Assembly (NCBI GenBank): GCA_902810075.1
Contig: LR778135.1
Span: 186,001 to 250,000, forward strand
Length of the DNA: 64,000 nt
From: Ruminococcaceae bacterium BL-6
Lineage (GTDB): Bacteria; Bacillota; Clostridia; Oscillospirales; Acutalibacteraceae
Direction of reading: 5' to 3'
Shown: positions 55,889-64,000 of the stretch, piece after piece
How the letters are laid out: every line of letters starts with the position of its first letter
Numbering within the stretch: the stretch's first letter is position 1
Translations under genes and position numbers: made by a program
Notes under the pieces: generated by a model
What the model saw: the letters and a program-made list of their open reading frames with translations, nothing else
Told to the model about the DNA's origin: nothing
Database searches by the model: none

Positions 55889-56881
55889 ATGGTTTATAAG
55901 GTATTAGTACCGCAGCCAATTTTAAAGGAGGGGTATGATTTTCTGCAGGATCACGGTTACGAGGTGATCGAGGGAAGGGGGATGAAAGAGGAGGACATCA
56001 TCGCCGATATCGCGGATTGCGACGCCATGATCGTCCGCACCGCGAAAATTACGGCGAGAATTTTCGAGAACGCGCCCAAGCTTCGCGTGATCGCCCGGCA
56101 CGGCGCCGGGTATGACGGGGTCGACCTGGAAGCGGCCCGCAGGCATAACGTTCTGGTGATGAATGCGCCGGGTGTCAACAGTATTTCGGTGGCCGAGCTG
56201 GCGATTTTCTATATGCTCTACTGTGCCCGGAACTTCAAGCTGGTTCAGAAGCTCTATCAGCAGGATTACAGCTATGCGAAGTTCAAGGTCCCCAAAACGG
56301 AGCTTTATGGAAAGACACTGGGGCTTTTGGGTCTGGGCAATATCGGCAAGCTGGTGGCGAAAAAAGCGGCTTTGGGCTTTGACATGAAAGTGGTCGCCTT
56401 TGATCCGTACCAGAGCGGCAATCTGCCCGATTACATTGAGCTGACACAGGACCGGGACGAGATTTTCCGTACCGGCGACTACGTTTCCATCCACGTCCCG
56501 GCAACGGAACAAACCATCAACAGCGTTGGCCGGCAGGAATTTTCCATGATGAAAAAGACCGCTTTTCTCATCAATACCGCCCGCGGGTCCATTGTGGATG
56601 AGCCGGAGCTGATCCGCGCGCTGGAGGAAAAGCAGATCGCCGGGGCGGCCCTGGATGTGCTGCACGACGAGCCCTTTCAAAAGGATAACCCTTTGCTCGG
56701 GATGGATAACGTGCTGACCGCGCCCCACATCGGCGCGGCGACAAAAGAGGCTTCCGGCCGTGCATCCCTGACATGCGCGGAGAACATAGACGACTTTTTC
56801 TGCGGTCGTCCCCTGCGTTCCGTCGTGCCGGAACTGCGCGATCTGATCAGCCCAATCATCAAAGGAAAGGAGAAAAAATAA
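55889..56881 (+). CDS. D-isomer-specific 2-hydroxyacid dehydrogenase
   Basis: 330 residues of the phosphoglycerate-dehydrogenase-like family: NAD motif LGLLGLGNIGKLVAKKA, catalytic Arg in NTARGS, Glu in VLHDEPF and His in APHIGAAT. It oxidises or reduces a 2-hydroxy/2-keto acid. It overlaps the RraA-like gene by 1 bp (TAATG). First gene behind the sigma-54 promoter. Confidence 0.92.
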   Translation: MVYKVLVPQPILKEGYDFLQDHGYEVIEGRGMKEEDIIADIADCDAMIVRTAKITARIFENAPKLRVIARHGAGYDGVDLEAARRHNVLVMNAPGVNSISVAELAIFYMLYCARNFKLVQKLYQQDYSYAKFKVPKTELYGKTLGLLGLGNIGKLVAKKAALGFDMKVVAFDPYQSGNLPDYIELTQDRDEIFRTGDYVSIHVPATEQTINSVGRQEFSMMKKTAFLINTARGSIVDEPELIRALEEKQIAGAALDVLHDEPFQKDNPLLGMDNVLTAPHIGAATKEASGRASLTCAENIDDFFCGRPLRSVVPELRDLISPIIKGKEKK

Positions 56882-57582
56882 TGAGTGTAGGAAATCGGAT
56901 TTTTCTGGAACGTGATTTGCCGGACGAAAAAATAATGGAGGGCTTTCAAAACCTGCCCGCGGCAAATGTGGCCGACACGATGGGGCGTTCCTGCGCGCTG
57001 AACTCTCAGATCCGCCTGATCAGCAGCCCGAAGAAGCCGGCGATGGTGGGGGCCGCTTTGACGGTGAAAGCGCGCCCGGGCGATAACCTGATGCTGCACA
57101 AGGCCCTGGATCTGGCCGGAAGCAACGACGTCATCATCGTCTCGAACGACGGGGACCGGACCCATTCTTTGATGGGGGAGATCATGGCGGTTTATGCCCA
57201 GTGCACCCGCAAGGTCGGCGGCATTGTGCTGGACGGACCCATCCGCGATATCGATGAGCTGTCGCAGATGGATATGTTCCTGTATGCCACCGGCTCCACG
57301 CCGGGCGGCCCGTATAAGGAGGGGCCCGGGGAGATCAACGTTCCCATTTCCATCGGCAACATCGCCGTGATGCCCGGAGACATCGTGCTGGGCGACCGGG
57401 ATGGCGTCATCGTCATCCCAAGAAAGGACGCGGCTCAGATCCTGGAGGCGGCGACCAAATACGCCGAGATGGACGCCGGCAAGGTGGCCGCGGCCAAAAA
57501 CGGCGCGGCGAAACGCCAGTGGGTGGACGAGACTCTGGAGAAGAAAAAGGTGGAAATCATACAGGGGAAATATTCAAGATAA
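56881..57582 (+). CDS. RraA-family aldolase/decarboxylase-like protein
   Basis: 233 residues, RraA/HMG-aldolase fold: IVLDGPIRDIDEL (substrate Arg and metal Asp) and GDIVLGDRDGVIVIP. Catalytic relatives split 4-hydroxy-4-methyl-2-oxoglutarate or decarboxylate oxaloacetate; the namesake regulates RNase E. The metabolic context favours an aldolase. It is directly coupled to the dehydrogenase. Confidence 0.88.
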   Translation: MSVGNRIFLERDLPDEKIMEGFQNLPAANVADTMGRSCALNSQIRLISSPKKPAMVGAALTVKARPGDNLMLHKALDLAGSNDVIIVSNDGDRTHSLMGEIMAVYAQCTRKVGGIVLDGPIRDIDELSQMDMFLYATGSTPGGPYKEGPGEINVPISIGNIAVMPGDIVLGDRDGVIVIPRKDAAQILEAATKYAEMDAGKVAAAKNGAAKRQWVDETLEKKKVEIIQGKYSR

Positions 57583-57748
57583 TGAATAATAGGGGGTATT
57601 TTGACCTTGTCGGAAAGTAAAAGCAGCAACGTAACCGAAGTATAAAGAATTTTTAACGAATATGCATGCGTTTCCCTTTTTAAGGGAGTTCCGGTATGTA
57701 AGTTGAGGTAATTGCACATTTGTTAAAACCGAACGGAGGAGTGAATAT

Positions 57749-58756
57749 ATGAAAATTATGGATTGCACGCTGCGCGACGGCGCCAATGTGGTTGGCAATG
57801 GTTTTTCTTCCGAGCTGACCCGGATGATGATTGAGGGCCTGATCCGCAGCAATATTCACATTATTGAGATGGGTAACGCCAAAGGGCTTGGCGCAACCGA
57901 AAAAGGCAGCCCCGCACCCATCAGCGACGCGGCCTATCTGGACCTGATCCATTCTTATCTGTCCAAAGCGGACATCGGCATGTTTTTGAACGCCAAGCGT
58001 TATGAGCCGGAAAATGTAGCGATGGCGGCGGACAAAGGCATCTCTTTTTTGCGGATTGGTGCGGATGCCGGTGATGGCGCCAAGACTTATCCTGTGATTG
58101 AGGATGTTAAAAAGCATGGCATCACAGCCCGGTATTCCCTGATGAAAGCGTATTTGCTTTCCCCCGATGCGTTGGCGGAAGAGGCCGTTCAGCTTGAGGC
58201 TCATGGATTGGACGAAATCACCATTATGGATTCCGCCGGAACCATGCTGCCACAGGATGCCGGTCAATATGTCAAGGCATTGAAAGCCCGCCTGCATATC
58301 CCTGTTGGCTTTCACTGTCACAATAATCTGGGCTTAAGCACCGCCAACGCTTTGGCCGCTTATGAAAACGGTGTGGATGTGCTGGACTGCGGTCTGCTTG
58401 GTATGGCCCGCAGTGCAGGGAACCTGCCCACCGAAATGGCTGTCGCGCTGATGCACAGGAAAGGGGAGGCGGGGGAAGTAGATCTCTATCAGCTCCTGAA
58501 TTTTGAGGATCAGGAACTGATTCCTGCCATGGAGAAAGAGGGCTATCATACGCTCATCAAACCTAAGGATTTGATTCTGGGATATAGCGGCGCCCACTCT
58601 TCTTTCATGAGCACCTTCCGGAAAGTCGCCGAGGAATGCGGAGTGGGACTGTACCCATTGATTGTGGAGACATCTAAAATAAACCGCAAAAATCCCGGTG
58701 AGGAATTGATGCGGGAGGTCGCCGCCCGGCTTCAGGCGAAGGGGGCAAGCACATGA
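57749..58756 (+). CDS. HMGL-like (DRE-TIM) aldolase
   Basis: 335 residues: N-terminal metal motif DCTLRDGANVVGN (DRE-TIM metallolyase, like 4-hydroxy-2-oxovalerate aldolase) and the HxH metal pair in GFHCHNNLGLS. It probably performs a retro-aldol or Claisen cleavage of a 2-keto acid. From here on base composition is visibly less GC-rich than upstream. ATG after GGAGGAGTG. The 166-bp gap before it has no clear promoter. Confidence 0.85.
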   Translation: MKIMDCTLRDGANVVGNGFSSELTRMMIEGLIRSNIHIIEMGNAKGLGATEKGSPAPISDAAYLDLIHSYLSKADIGMFLNAKRYEPENVAMAADKGISFLRIGADAGDGAKTYPVIEDVKKHGITARYSLMKAYLLSPDALAEEAVQLEAHGLDEITIMDSAGTMLPQDAGQYVKALKARLHIPVGFHCHNNLGLSTANALAAYENGVDVLDCGLLGMARSAGNLPTEMAVALMHRKGEAGEVDLYQLLNFEDQELIPAMEKEGYHTLIKPKDLILGYSGAHSSFMSTFRKVAEECGVGLYPLIVETSKINRKNPGEELMREVAARLQAKGAST

Positions 58757-59736
58757 ACATCGTTCTTGCAGGTCCCTATCCCAAAGGCACGCTGGAGCGC
58801 TTTCAATCGCTTCTTCCGAACCATCATTTTACCACGATCCTGACCGAGGATGAATACGACGCCATGACCGACGCGGAGTGTATCATTGTCCGTGTATTAA
58901 AAACTTCGGAGTCTGTTATCCTACATAACCCAAAGCTCAAAGCCATTATCCGCTGGGGGGCCGGATACGACTCGGTAGATATTGAAGCAGCCGGAAAGCA
59001 CGGCATCATGGTAGCCAACACTCCCGGTGTCAATGCATATGCCGTGGCGGAGCTGACCATAGGCCTGATGATCCTTCTCGGACGCAAGGTTCTGGGTTAT
59101 TACCGCAATATTCAGGCGGGGAAATGGGATCGTGGTGCTTACAGTGAGACTTCTTTTTCTCTCAACTGCAAGGTCGTGGGCATTATCGGTGGCGGGAACA
59201 TAGGCCGGCGGGTTGCCGCCCTGGCGCAGGCTCTTGGGGCTAAGACCCAATATTACGACGTTTCCCGGCTTCCGGCGGAAGTAGAGCGGCAATACCACGT
59301 GACCTTTGTCCCGCTGGATCAGCTCCTGGCCTCCTCAGACCTGATCTCCATTCATGTCCCCCTGCTGGGCAGCACCCGGCATATCATCGGGGCGGAGCAG
59401 CTGACCGTGATGAAACCGTCCGCCTGTCTGTTCAATACCGCCAGAGGCGGTTTGATCGACGATGCCGCTCTGCTGGAGGCTTTACGGCACGGCCGTCTTT
59501 CCGGAGCCGGGCTGGACTGTGTGGAAGATGAAAAGTCCGATGTCACGGCCCGGCTTCTTCAGTGCCCCAATGTGATCATTACGCCGCACATTGGCGGCGC
59601 CACGGCGGATCTCGCCGATGCAATGATCCCGTTCATCGCGGAGAAGATTGTATCCCTGGCCGAAAAGGGGATGATGGATGACATCGTAAACCGTCAATGG
59701 CTTCCCGATTCTGACAAAAAGATAAATCGGTTATGA
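58753..59736 (+). CDS. Second D-isomer-specific 2-hydroxyacid dehydrogenase
   Basis: 327 residues: VGIIGGGNIGRRVAALAQALG, Arg in NTARGG, Glu in CVEDEK and His in TPHIGGAT. Distantly related to the enzyme at 55889. It overlaps the aldolase by 4 bp (ATGA), so the two act on linked metabolites. Confidence 0.9.
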   Translation: MNIVLAGPYPKGTLERFQSLLPNHHFTTILTEDEYDAMTDAECIIVRVLKTSESVILHNPKLKAIIRWGAGYDSVDIEAAGKHGIMVANTPGVNAYAVAELTIGLMILLGRKVLGYYRNIQAGKWDRGAYSETSFSLNCKVVGIIGGGNIGRRVAALAQALGAKTQYYDVSRLPAEVERQYHVTFVPLDQLLASSDLISIHVPLLGSTRHIIGAEQLTVMKPSACLFNTARGGLIDDAALLEALRHGRLSGAGLDCVEDEKSDVTARLLQCPNVIITPHIGGATADLADAMIPFIAEKIVSLAEKGMMDDIVNRQWLPDSDKKINRL

Positions 59737-59749
59737 GGGAGGAATTATC

Positions 59750-61105
59750 GTGCATATTGGAATTGGAATCTTGGCCTTTGTGATTTATCTTGCAGTCGTA
59801 ATGCTATGGTACCTTGCGCTGAAGCGCTCGATTGCAGAGTCCATGTTGGTGGGATTATTTGTTGCATGCGCCTTCAACGGAATTAATCGTATCCCCGCAA
59901 CATTGGTGGCAAGCTTTGCCGACGCCATGCAGCAAAACGTTATGGCAGCCATTATTCTGTTTTCTGTGATGGCCGCAATCCTATCCCGAACTGGGATCAT
60001 GGCTAAACTGATTAATATTTTGAATTCTGTCCTGGGCCGTGTCCGCGGCGGTGCCGCCTATGTTTCCGCCTGTGCCAGTTACCTCTTCGGCATGGTGGCC
60101 AGCGCAAGCAGCGCCAATGCCGCCACCGTTGGTTCCATCACTATCCCATGGATGATAGAATCCGGCTGGCCAAACGATGTAGCCGCCGTTATGAACGCAG
60201 GCAACGCCGGGCTCGGCATCTGCGGCCCGGTGCCTGCTTCCCTGTTTATGATGCTGGGCTTCGCTCCCATTGCGAAAGTGCTTACTTACGGGGATGTTTA
60301 CTTGGCCCTGGTAATCGGCGCTGCCTGGACGCTGCTCTGCCGTCTGCTAGTGACCCGCTATTATGTATGGAAATATAAAATCCCATCCATGGCCAACAAA
60401 GTTGATAAATTGGGGGTCGCCATGAAAAAGGGCGGCACCTCGCTGCTCATGTTCCTGGGGATCGTTATCCCTCTGATGCTGACCATCGGGCCCATCAGCT
60501 CCGTTCTGAAAAATCATGCTTCTTTTGGGAAGGATGCCGTAAAAGCAATCGACATTATTATCTGGGTCCCCGTGTTGATCATGCTTATCTGCATCATATT
60601 GGGCCACAAAATGCTGCCAAAAACATGGAAGGGCTGGAGCGAGGTTCTTTCCTCCATAGCCAAAACCTGCTCCTCCTCCGGAACGGTTGCCCTGTTCGCC
60701 TTTGCGGGAAGCTATGCTTTGACTGAAATCGGCTTTGGAGACGACTTGAGTTCCCTTTTGAGCAGTGTAAACCTGCCTAAATTCCCCATGGTCCTTTTAG
60801 TCGGGGGTATTATTGCCCTTGTGGCCGGCCCGTTGAATGCCAGCGCCACCACGATCAGTCTCGGCCTGGTCGCATGGTCTGCCATGGTTGCCGTAGGGGT
60901 TACTCCTGCTGCCGCCCTGGTGTCCTTCCTGATTTTTGCCTCCACCGAGGGAACTTCTCCTCCGATGTCTTCGCCTATTTTTATTTCCAGCAGTATCGCC
61001 GGGGTGGAAAATGTCAGCGTGATGTTTAAGAGGCTGATTTTCCATTATTTGGTTCCCATCATTTTGGTTGGAGTTTTGGTTGCCTGCGGCATCCTGCCCA
61101 TTTAG
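59750..61105 (+). CDS. DctM-like permease, copy 1
   Basis: 451 residues, about 11-12 helices. GGAAYVSACASYLFGMVASA then SSANAATVGSITIPWMIESG resembles the DctM (TRAP large subunit) signature, and STEGTSPPMSSPIFIS repeats it in the second half. No DctP-type binding protein is encoded in the window, so this may be a TRAP-derived or other ion-transporter-superfamily carrier for the hydroxy acid degraded by the preceding enzymes. GTG start after GAGGGAGG. Confidence 0.8.
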   Translation: MHIGIGILAFVIYLAVVMLWYLALKRSIAESMLVGLFVACAFNGINRIPATLVASFADAMQQNVMAAIILFSVMAAILSRTGIMAKLINILNSVLGRVRGGAAYVSACASYLFGMVASASSANAATVGSITIPWMIESGWPNDVAAVMNAGNAGLGICGPVPASLFMMLGFAPIAKVLTYGDVYLALVIGAAWTLLCRLLVTRYYVWKYKIPSMANKVDKLGVAMKKGGTSLLMFLGIVIPLMLTIGPISSVLKNHASFGKDAVKAIDIIIWVPVLIMLICIILGHKMLPKTWKGWSEVLSSIAKTCSSSGTVALFAFAGSYALTEIGFGDDLSSLLSSVNLPKFPMVLLVGGIIALVAGPLNASATTISLGLVAWSAMVAVGVTPAAALVSFLIFASTEGTSPPMSSPIFISSSIAGVENVSVMFKRLIFHYLVPIILVGVLVACGILPI

Positions 61106-61115
61106 GAGGAATATT

Positions 61116-61358
61116 ATGATGCGTAAAGTATTAACTGCTGTTTTTTCCTTTTTTCTGATTTTAGCGATCGCGAGCGCTTTTTGCATTATCGCAATCCAGA
61201 TAGTTTCCATTATCACCGTAAACGGTACGTGGGCTGTTTGGGCGAAAGACACACTTGAGACTCCTGTTTGCGTTTTTTGTTCTCTCTCTGCATTTGTTGC
61301 TTTCTTTTTAAGCTATATCAATAAATCTTCCGCAAAGCAAGGAGAGGACGACGATTAA
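61116..61358 (+). CDS. Small two-helix membrane protein, partner of permease copy 1
   Basis: 80 residues with two hydrophobic helices (about 4-32 and 49-68), starting right after the permease (TAGGAGG overlaps the permease stop). It is paralogous to the 79-residue protein at 63760: both read ...VSIITVNG/LAIITLNG in mid-protein and end with a charged tail. Position suggests a miniature DctQ-like subunit, shorter than the usual four-helix DctQ. Confidence 0.75.
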   Translation: MMRKVLTAVFSFFLILAIASAFCIIAIQIVSIITVNGTWAVWAKDTLETPVCVFCSLSAFVAFFLSYINKSSAKQGEDDD

Positions 61359-61515
61359 AAGCTATAGCCTGTGGGGGAGCATGTTATGGATCAAACAAAG
61401 AGCCTATGGCTGTAGAGGAAACGGTCAAGGAAAACTCCTGAGAACATTTAGAGAAAAAATTTGGAAATCATACAAGAAAAATTTATCAGATGAACTTCTG
61501 GGAAGGAGGACCATT

Positions 61516-62880
61516 ATGGTAATCGGAATAGGAATATGGGCATTTGTCATTTATATCATCTCGATTCTCGTGTGGATGCTTTTATTGAAAAGGAACATTG
61601 CAGAAGCAATGGGAGTCGGTCTGATCATTGTCGCACTGTTCAAAGGGATCACTGCTTTGCCGAATACTCTGGCGGTTTCTTTGGTTTCGGCGGCAAAGGA
61701 AAGCTCTTTTCTGGCAACCATGCTCTTTTTGCTGATGGCTGTTATCATGACGAAAACGGGGATCATCGCCCATCTGGTTGAATTGCTGAATTCCCTGATC
61801 GGGCGGGTAAAGGGCGGGGCGGCTTATGTGTCCACATGTGCCAGCTTTTTGTTCGGCCTGGTTTCAGGGAATGCAATTGCGAATTGCTCCACTGTCGGTG
61901 CCATCACCGTTCCGTGGATGAAAGAAAGCGGCTGGCCCAAGGAAGTGGCGGCCACAATGAATGCGGGGAATGCCGGGGTAGGGCAGGCCATGCCGTCCTG
62001 CACCGCGATGTTCCTGCTGGTCGGCCTCGCCGAGGTTTCGAAAGCAATGACCATCAGTCAGGCATATATCGCGGTGCTCTGTGCAGGCGCCTGGACCTTT
62101 CTTTACCGCCTGCTGCGGGTATGGCTGTATGCAAGGAAGTATCACGTGCATCCGGTGCCGGAAGACCAGATTAAACCAATAAAACAGTCTTTCCGGGACA
62201 ACTGGATGTCCTTGCTGATGTTAGTCGGGATTGCAATTCCGCTGTTTTTGACCATGGGTCCCATCGCGGCCATCCTGACCTCTATGAAATCTTTTGGGAA
62301 GGCCGGCGTAGGTTCCATCAATATCGTTCTTTGGGTCCCTATCCTCGTCAGTGTGATCTGCCTGATCATCGGCAGAAAGAATCTGCCCCATAAGGCAGGC
62401 GAGTGGGTCGGCCTTGCAAAAGGGAGCCAGCAGACTTTCACTACGGTTGGCGGAGTTCTGCTTTTTGCCCTGGCTGCCAGTAAGGTTCTGACGATGGTTG
62501 GGTTTGACCGTGATTTGAAGGTAGTGCTGAATTCCCTTTCTCTGCCCAATTTGATCATGATCATTCTAACCTGCATCATGGTGGCGCTTGTGGCGGGCCC
62601 TTTGAGCGCTGTTGCGACGACTGCTGCGGTGGGCCAGGTGGCCTATTCCATCATGGTCGGTGCGGGCGTAAGCCCGATTGCCGCGGTAGCCGCATTTATG
62701 ATCTGCATTTCCACCGAGGGAGCATCTCCTCCAAGCTCGTCGCCGATTTTCATTTCATGCGGCCTGGCTGGCGTGGACGACCCGGCGGTGATCTTCAGAC
62801 CCCTCATCACCGACTATATCGTGCCTTTGCTCGGTGTGGCGACATTGGTGGCCGTTGGAATTTTTCCTGTTATTCCCTAG
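61516..62880 (+). CDS. DctM-like permease, copy 2
   Basis: 454 residues, clearly homologous to copy 1 over the full length (GGAAYVSTCASFLFGLVSGN, IANCSTVGAITVPWMKES, STEGASPPSSSPIFIS). ATG 61516 after GGAAGGAGG. Its stop codon TAG lies in the CTAG target of the IS element, whose 4-bp duplication keeps the stop intact. The protein is therefore complete, but its small partner gene is now 0.88 kb away. Confidence 0.82.
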   Translation: MVIGIGIWAFVIYIISILVWMLLLKRNIAEAMGVGLIIVALFKGITALPNTLAVSLVSAAKESSFLATMLFLLMAVIMTKTGIIAHLVELLNSLIGRVKGGAAYVSTCASFLFGLVSGNAIANCSTVGAITVPWMKESGWPKEVAATMNAGNAGVGQAMPSCTAMFLLVGLAEVSKAMTISQAYIAVLCAGAWTFLYRLLRVWLYARKYHVHPVPEDQIKPIKQSFRDNWMSLLMLVGIAIPLFLTMGPIAAILTSMKSFGKAGVGSINIVLWVPILVSVICLIIGRKNLPHKAGEWVGLAKGSQQTFTTVGGVLLFALAASKVLTMVGFDRDLKVVLNSLSLPNLIMIILTCIMVALVAGPLSAVATTAAVGQVAYSIMVGAGVSPIAAVAAFMICISTEGASPPSSSPIFISCGLAGVDDPAVIFRPLITDYIVPLLGVATLVAVGIFPVIP

Positions 62881-63723
62881 AGTGTGTATGCAAACCATCA
62901 AGATAACCAAAGCAGAGCTGCGGCAAGGAGAGTAACAGCAAGAAAAGAGGCCGCTCGCTTCTCGTATCTTGTTGCAAAACGGCGATGGTTCTTGAGTTTC
63001 AAGAATAAATTTTCGACCAAATGCCGTTCATTGTAAATGAGCCGGTCAATAGTTCGCGGGTGCTTCGCGATAACACGGCTGGGAATTACAACCATACCGC
63101 CGCGTTTTTCAATCCAGCGAACAAATTTATCGCTGTCATAGCCTTTATCAGCAAGAATCAGTTTGCCCCGCAAATCAAATGGTTCCAGTAAGGTTTTCGC
63201 AAGACAAATATCGTTACGGTTTCCACTCGAGAGAATAAACCGCAAAGGGTTTCCAAGACCGTCAACCACAGCATGGACCTTCGTAGTCAGTCCACCCCGG
63301 CTTCGTCCGGTTTCCTCTTCGTGGAGCCCTTTTTTAAACCGCTGCCGTGCTGGTGCACCTTAATGGTAGTGCTGTCCAGCATGAGTGCGGTTTCGTCCAC
63401 AATATCCTGCTCAACAAGAGCGGTAAACAGTTTTTCCCAAACTCCTTGTTGTGTCCATCGGCGAAATCGGCTATAGACACTGCTCCACGACCCAAAACGT
63501 TCCGGCAAGTCTCTCCACGGAATCCCAGTGTTTAGCCAATAAATTATGCCATTGAGCATTAACCGGTTGTCTTTTGCCGGTCGGCCTCCCTGCGGTTTCT
63601 TTTCCAGTGGCAGCAATTTCTTAATTTTATTCCATTGTTCTTCGCTTAACTCATGTCGTCTCATGTCTTTAATTTTACCATATTATGCACTTTTACTACA
63701 ACCTTTAGGTTTGCATACACGCT
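62881..63723. mobile_element. IS5-family insertion sequence (843 bp)
   Basis: 16-bp terminal inverted repeats with one mismatch (62881-62896 and 63708-63723) are flanked by a CTAG duplication at 62877-62880 and 63724-63727. It holds one transposase in two overlapping frames on the minus strand. The nearly intact ends suggest recent insertion. Confidence 0.93.
62898..63664 (-). CDS. IS5-family transposase, made by -1 frameshifting
   Basis: The first frame (63664-63287, 125 residues) opens MRRHELSEEQWNKIKKLLP and ends after the DSTTIKVHQHGSG segment with the first catalytic Asp. The second frame, ending at 62898, supplies RGGLTTKVHAVVDGLGNP, the second Asp in ADKGYDSD and the C-terminal Glu region (ERHLVENLFLKLKNHRR). 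The slippery heptamer A AAA AAG (63335-63329) is correctly phased for -1 slippage joining the two. DDE transposase of the IS427 type. Confidence 0.92.
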
Positions 63724-63759
63724 CTAGCGTTACGGTAGCGTTACGGAGGGATTATTAAA

Positions 63760-63999
63760 ATGAAGAAAACAGAGAAGATTTTGGATTGTCTTTGCGTGAT
63801 CTGCACAATTGTTTTTTTTCTGGCAGTTGCCCTCATGGTTTTTGCACAGGTGCTTGCAATTATCACGTTGAACGGGCCACTGTCCGTCGCATTATCCGAC
63901 GCCATTTCGGAACCGGCGAGCATCGTTTCGGCTGTGGCCACGGTCATTGCAATCGTATTGTCCTATATGCGGGGACAGATGAAGTCCACCTCCGCCTGA
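63760..63999 (+). CDS. Small two-helix membrane protein, partner of permease copy 2
   Basis: 79 residues, two hydrophobic helices (about 8-36 and 51-69), paralogue of the protein at 61116. It has its own site GGAGGGATTATTAAA. Before the IS inserted it lay about 32 bp after permease copy 2, in the same order as copy 1. A short duplicated word (GCGTTACG twice) precedes it. Confidence 0.75.
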   Translation: MKKTEKILDCLCVICTIVFFLAVALMVFAQVLAIITLNGPLSVALSDAISEPASIVSAVATVIAIVLSYMRGQMKSTSA

Positions 64000-64000
64000 G

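Overview
The window looks like chromosome of an endospore-forming Clostridium-class Firmicute, probably related to Oscillospiraceae/Ruminococcaceae. The support is a GC-rich Gram-positive core gene set (lepA-hemW-hrcA-grpE-dnaK-dnaJ, ftsEX, secA, greA-lysS), a gerA-type germination operon behind a sigma-G-like promoter, CIRCE control of the chaperones, Shine-Dalgarno starts that often use TTG or GTG, and the Clostridia-typical pair of a GGGtGRT protein and an Fe-S scaffold. No rRNA, tRNA or CRISPR array was seen.

Layout. (1) 0-6.1 kb: two large serine recombinases and two pieces of a collagen-like (Gly-X-Y) gene. The best reading is that one sporulation-controlled collagen-like gene, with a sigma-K-like promoter at 6.13 kb and a terminator at 1.0 kb, is split in frame by a 4054-bp recombinase element carrying its integrase and gltS. 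The element is bounded by an 8-bp direct repeat, and its ends together rebuild a 50-bp dyad-symmetric attP. A second recombinase gene abuts the other end of the collagen tract. (2) 6.1-10.3 kb: germinant receptor operon (A, C, small D-like, B). (3) 10.4-18.8 kb: lepA, hemW and the heat-shock operon. (4) 18.8-25.8 kb: RsiV/SigV-like anti-sigma and ECF sigma, GGGtGRT plus Fe-S scaffold, a small membrane protein, secA. (5) 25.8-43.7 kb: housekeeping genes, mostly on the minus strand: ilvD, lysS, greA, an ftsE-ftsX-M23 peptidase-S41 operon whose S41 protein seems to lack its catalytic residues, a CdaR/PucR-type regulator, a sugar-ABC ATPase, an RNA pseudouridine synthase, a DUF4830-like protein, a MetE-like methyltransferase with a LysR regulator, and an EF-G paralogue.

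(6) 43.9-53.5 kb: a catabolic island. A GntR regulator (frameshifted at an A10 tract) with TTGTATACAA operators precedes a YtfQRT-YjfF-like sugar ABC transporter, a short-chain dehydrogenase, an enolase-superfamily dehydratase, an amidohydrolase and a FucU/RbsD mutarotase. Together these fit uptake and non-phosphorylative oxidation of a (deoxy)sugar. (7) 53.7-64 kb: a PrpR-type sigma-54 activator, a canonical -24/-12 promoter, two 2-hydroxyacid dehydrogenases, an RraA-like aldolase, an HMGL-like aldolase, and two DctM-like permeases, each followed by an ~80-residue two-helix partner. An IS5-family element has inserted exactly at the stop codon of the second permease, separating it from its partner.

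Coordinates and motifs were read by eye from the sequence. Family names come from motif recognition, not database searches.
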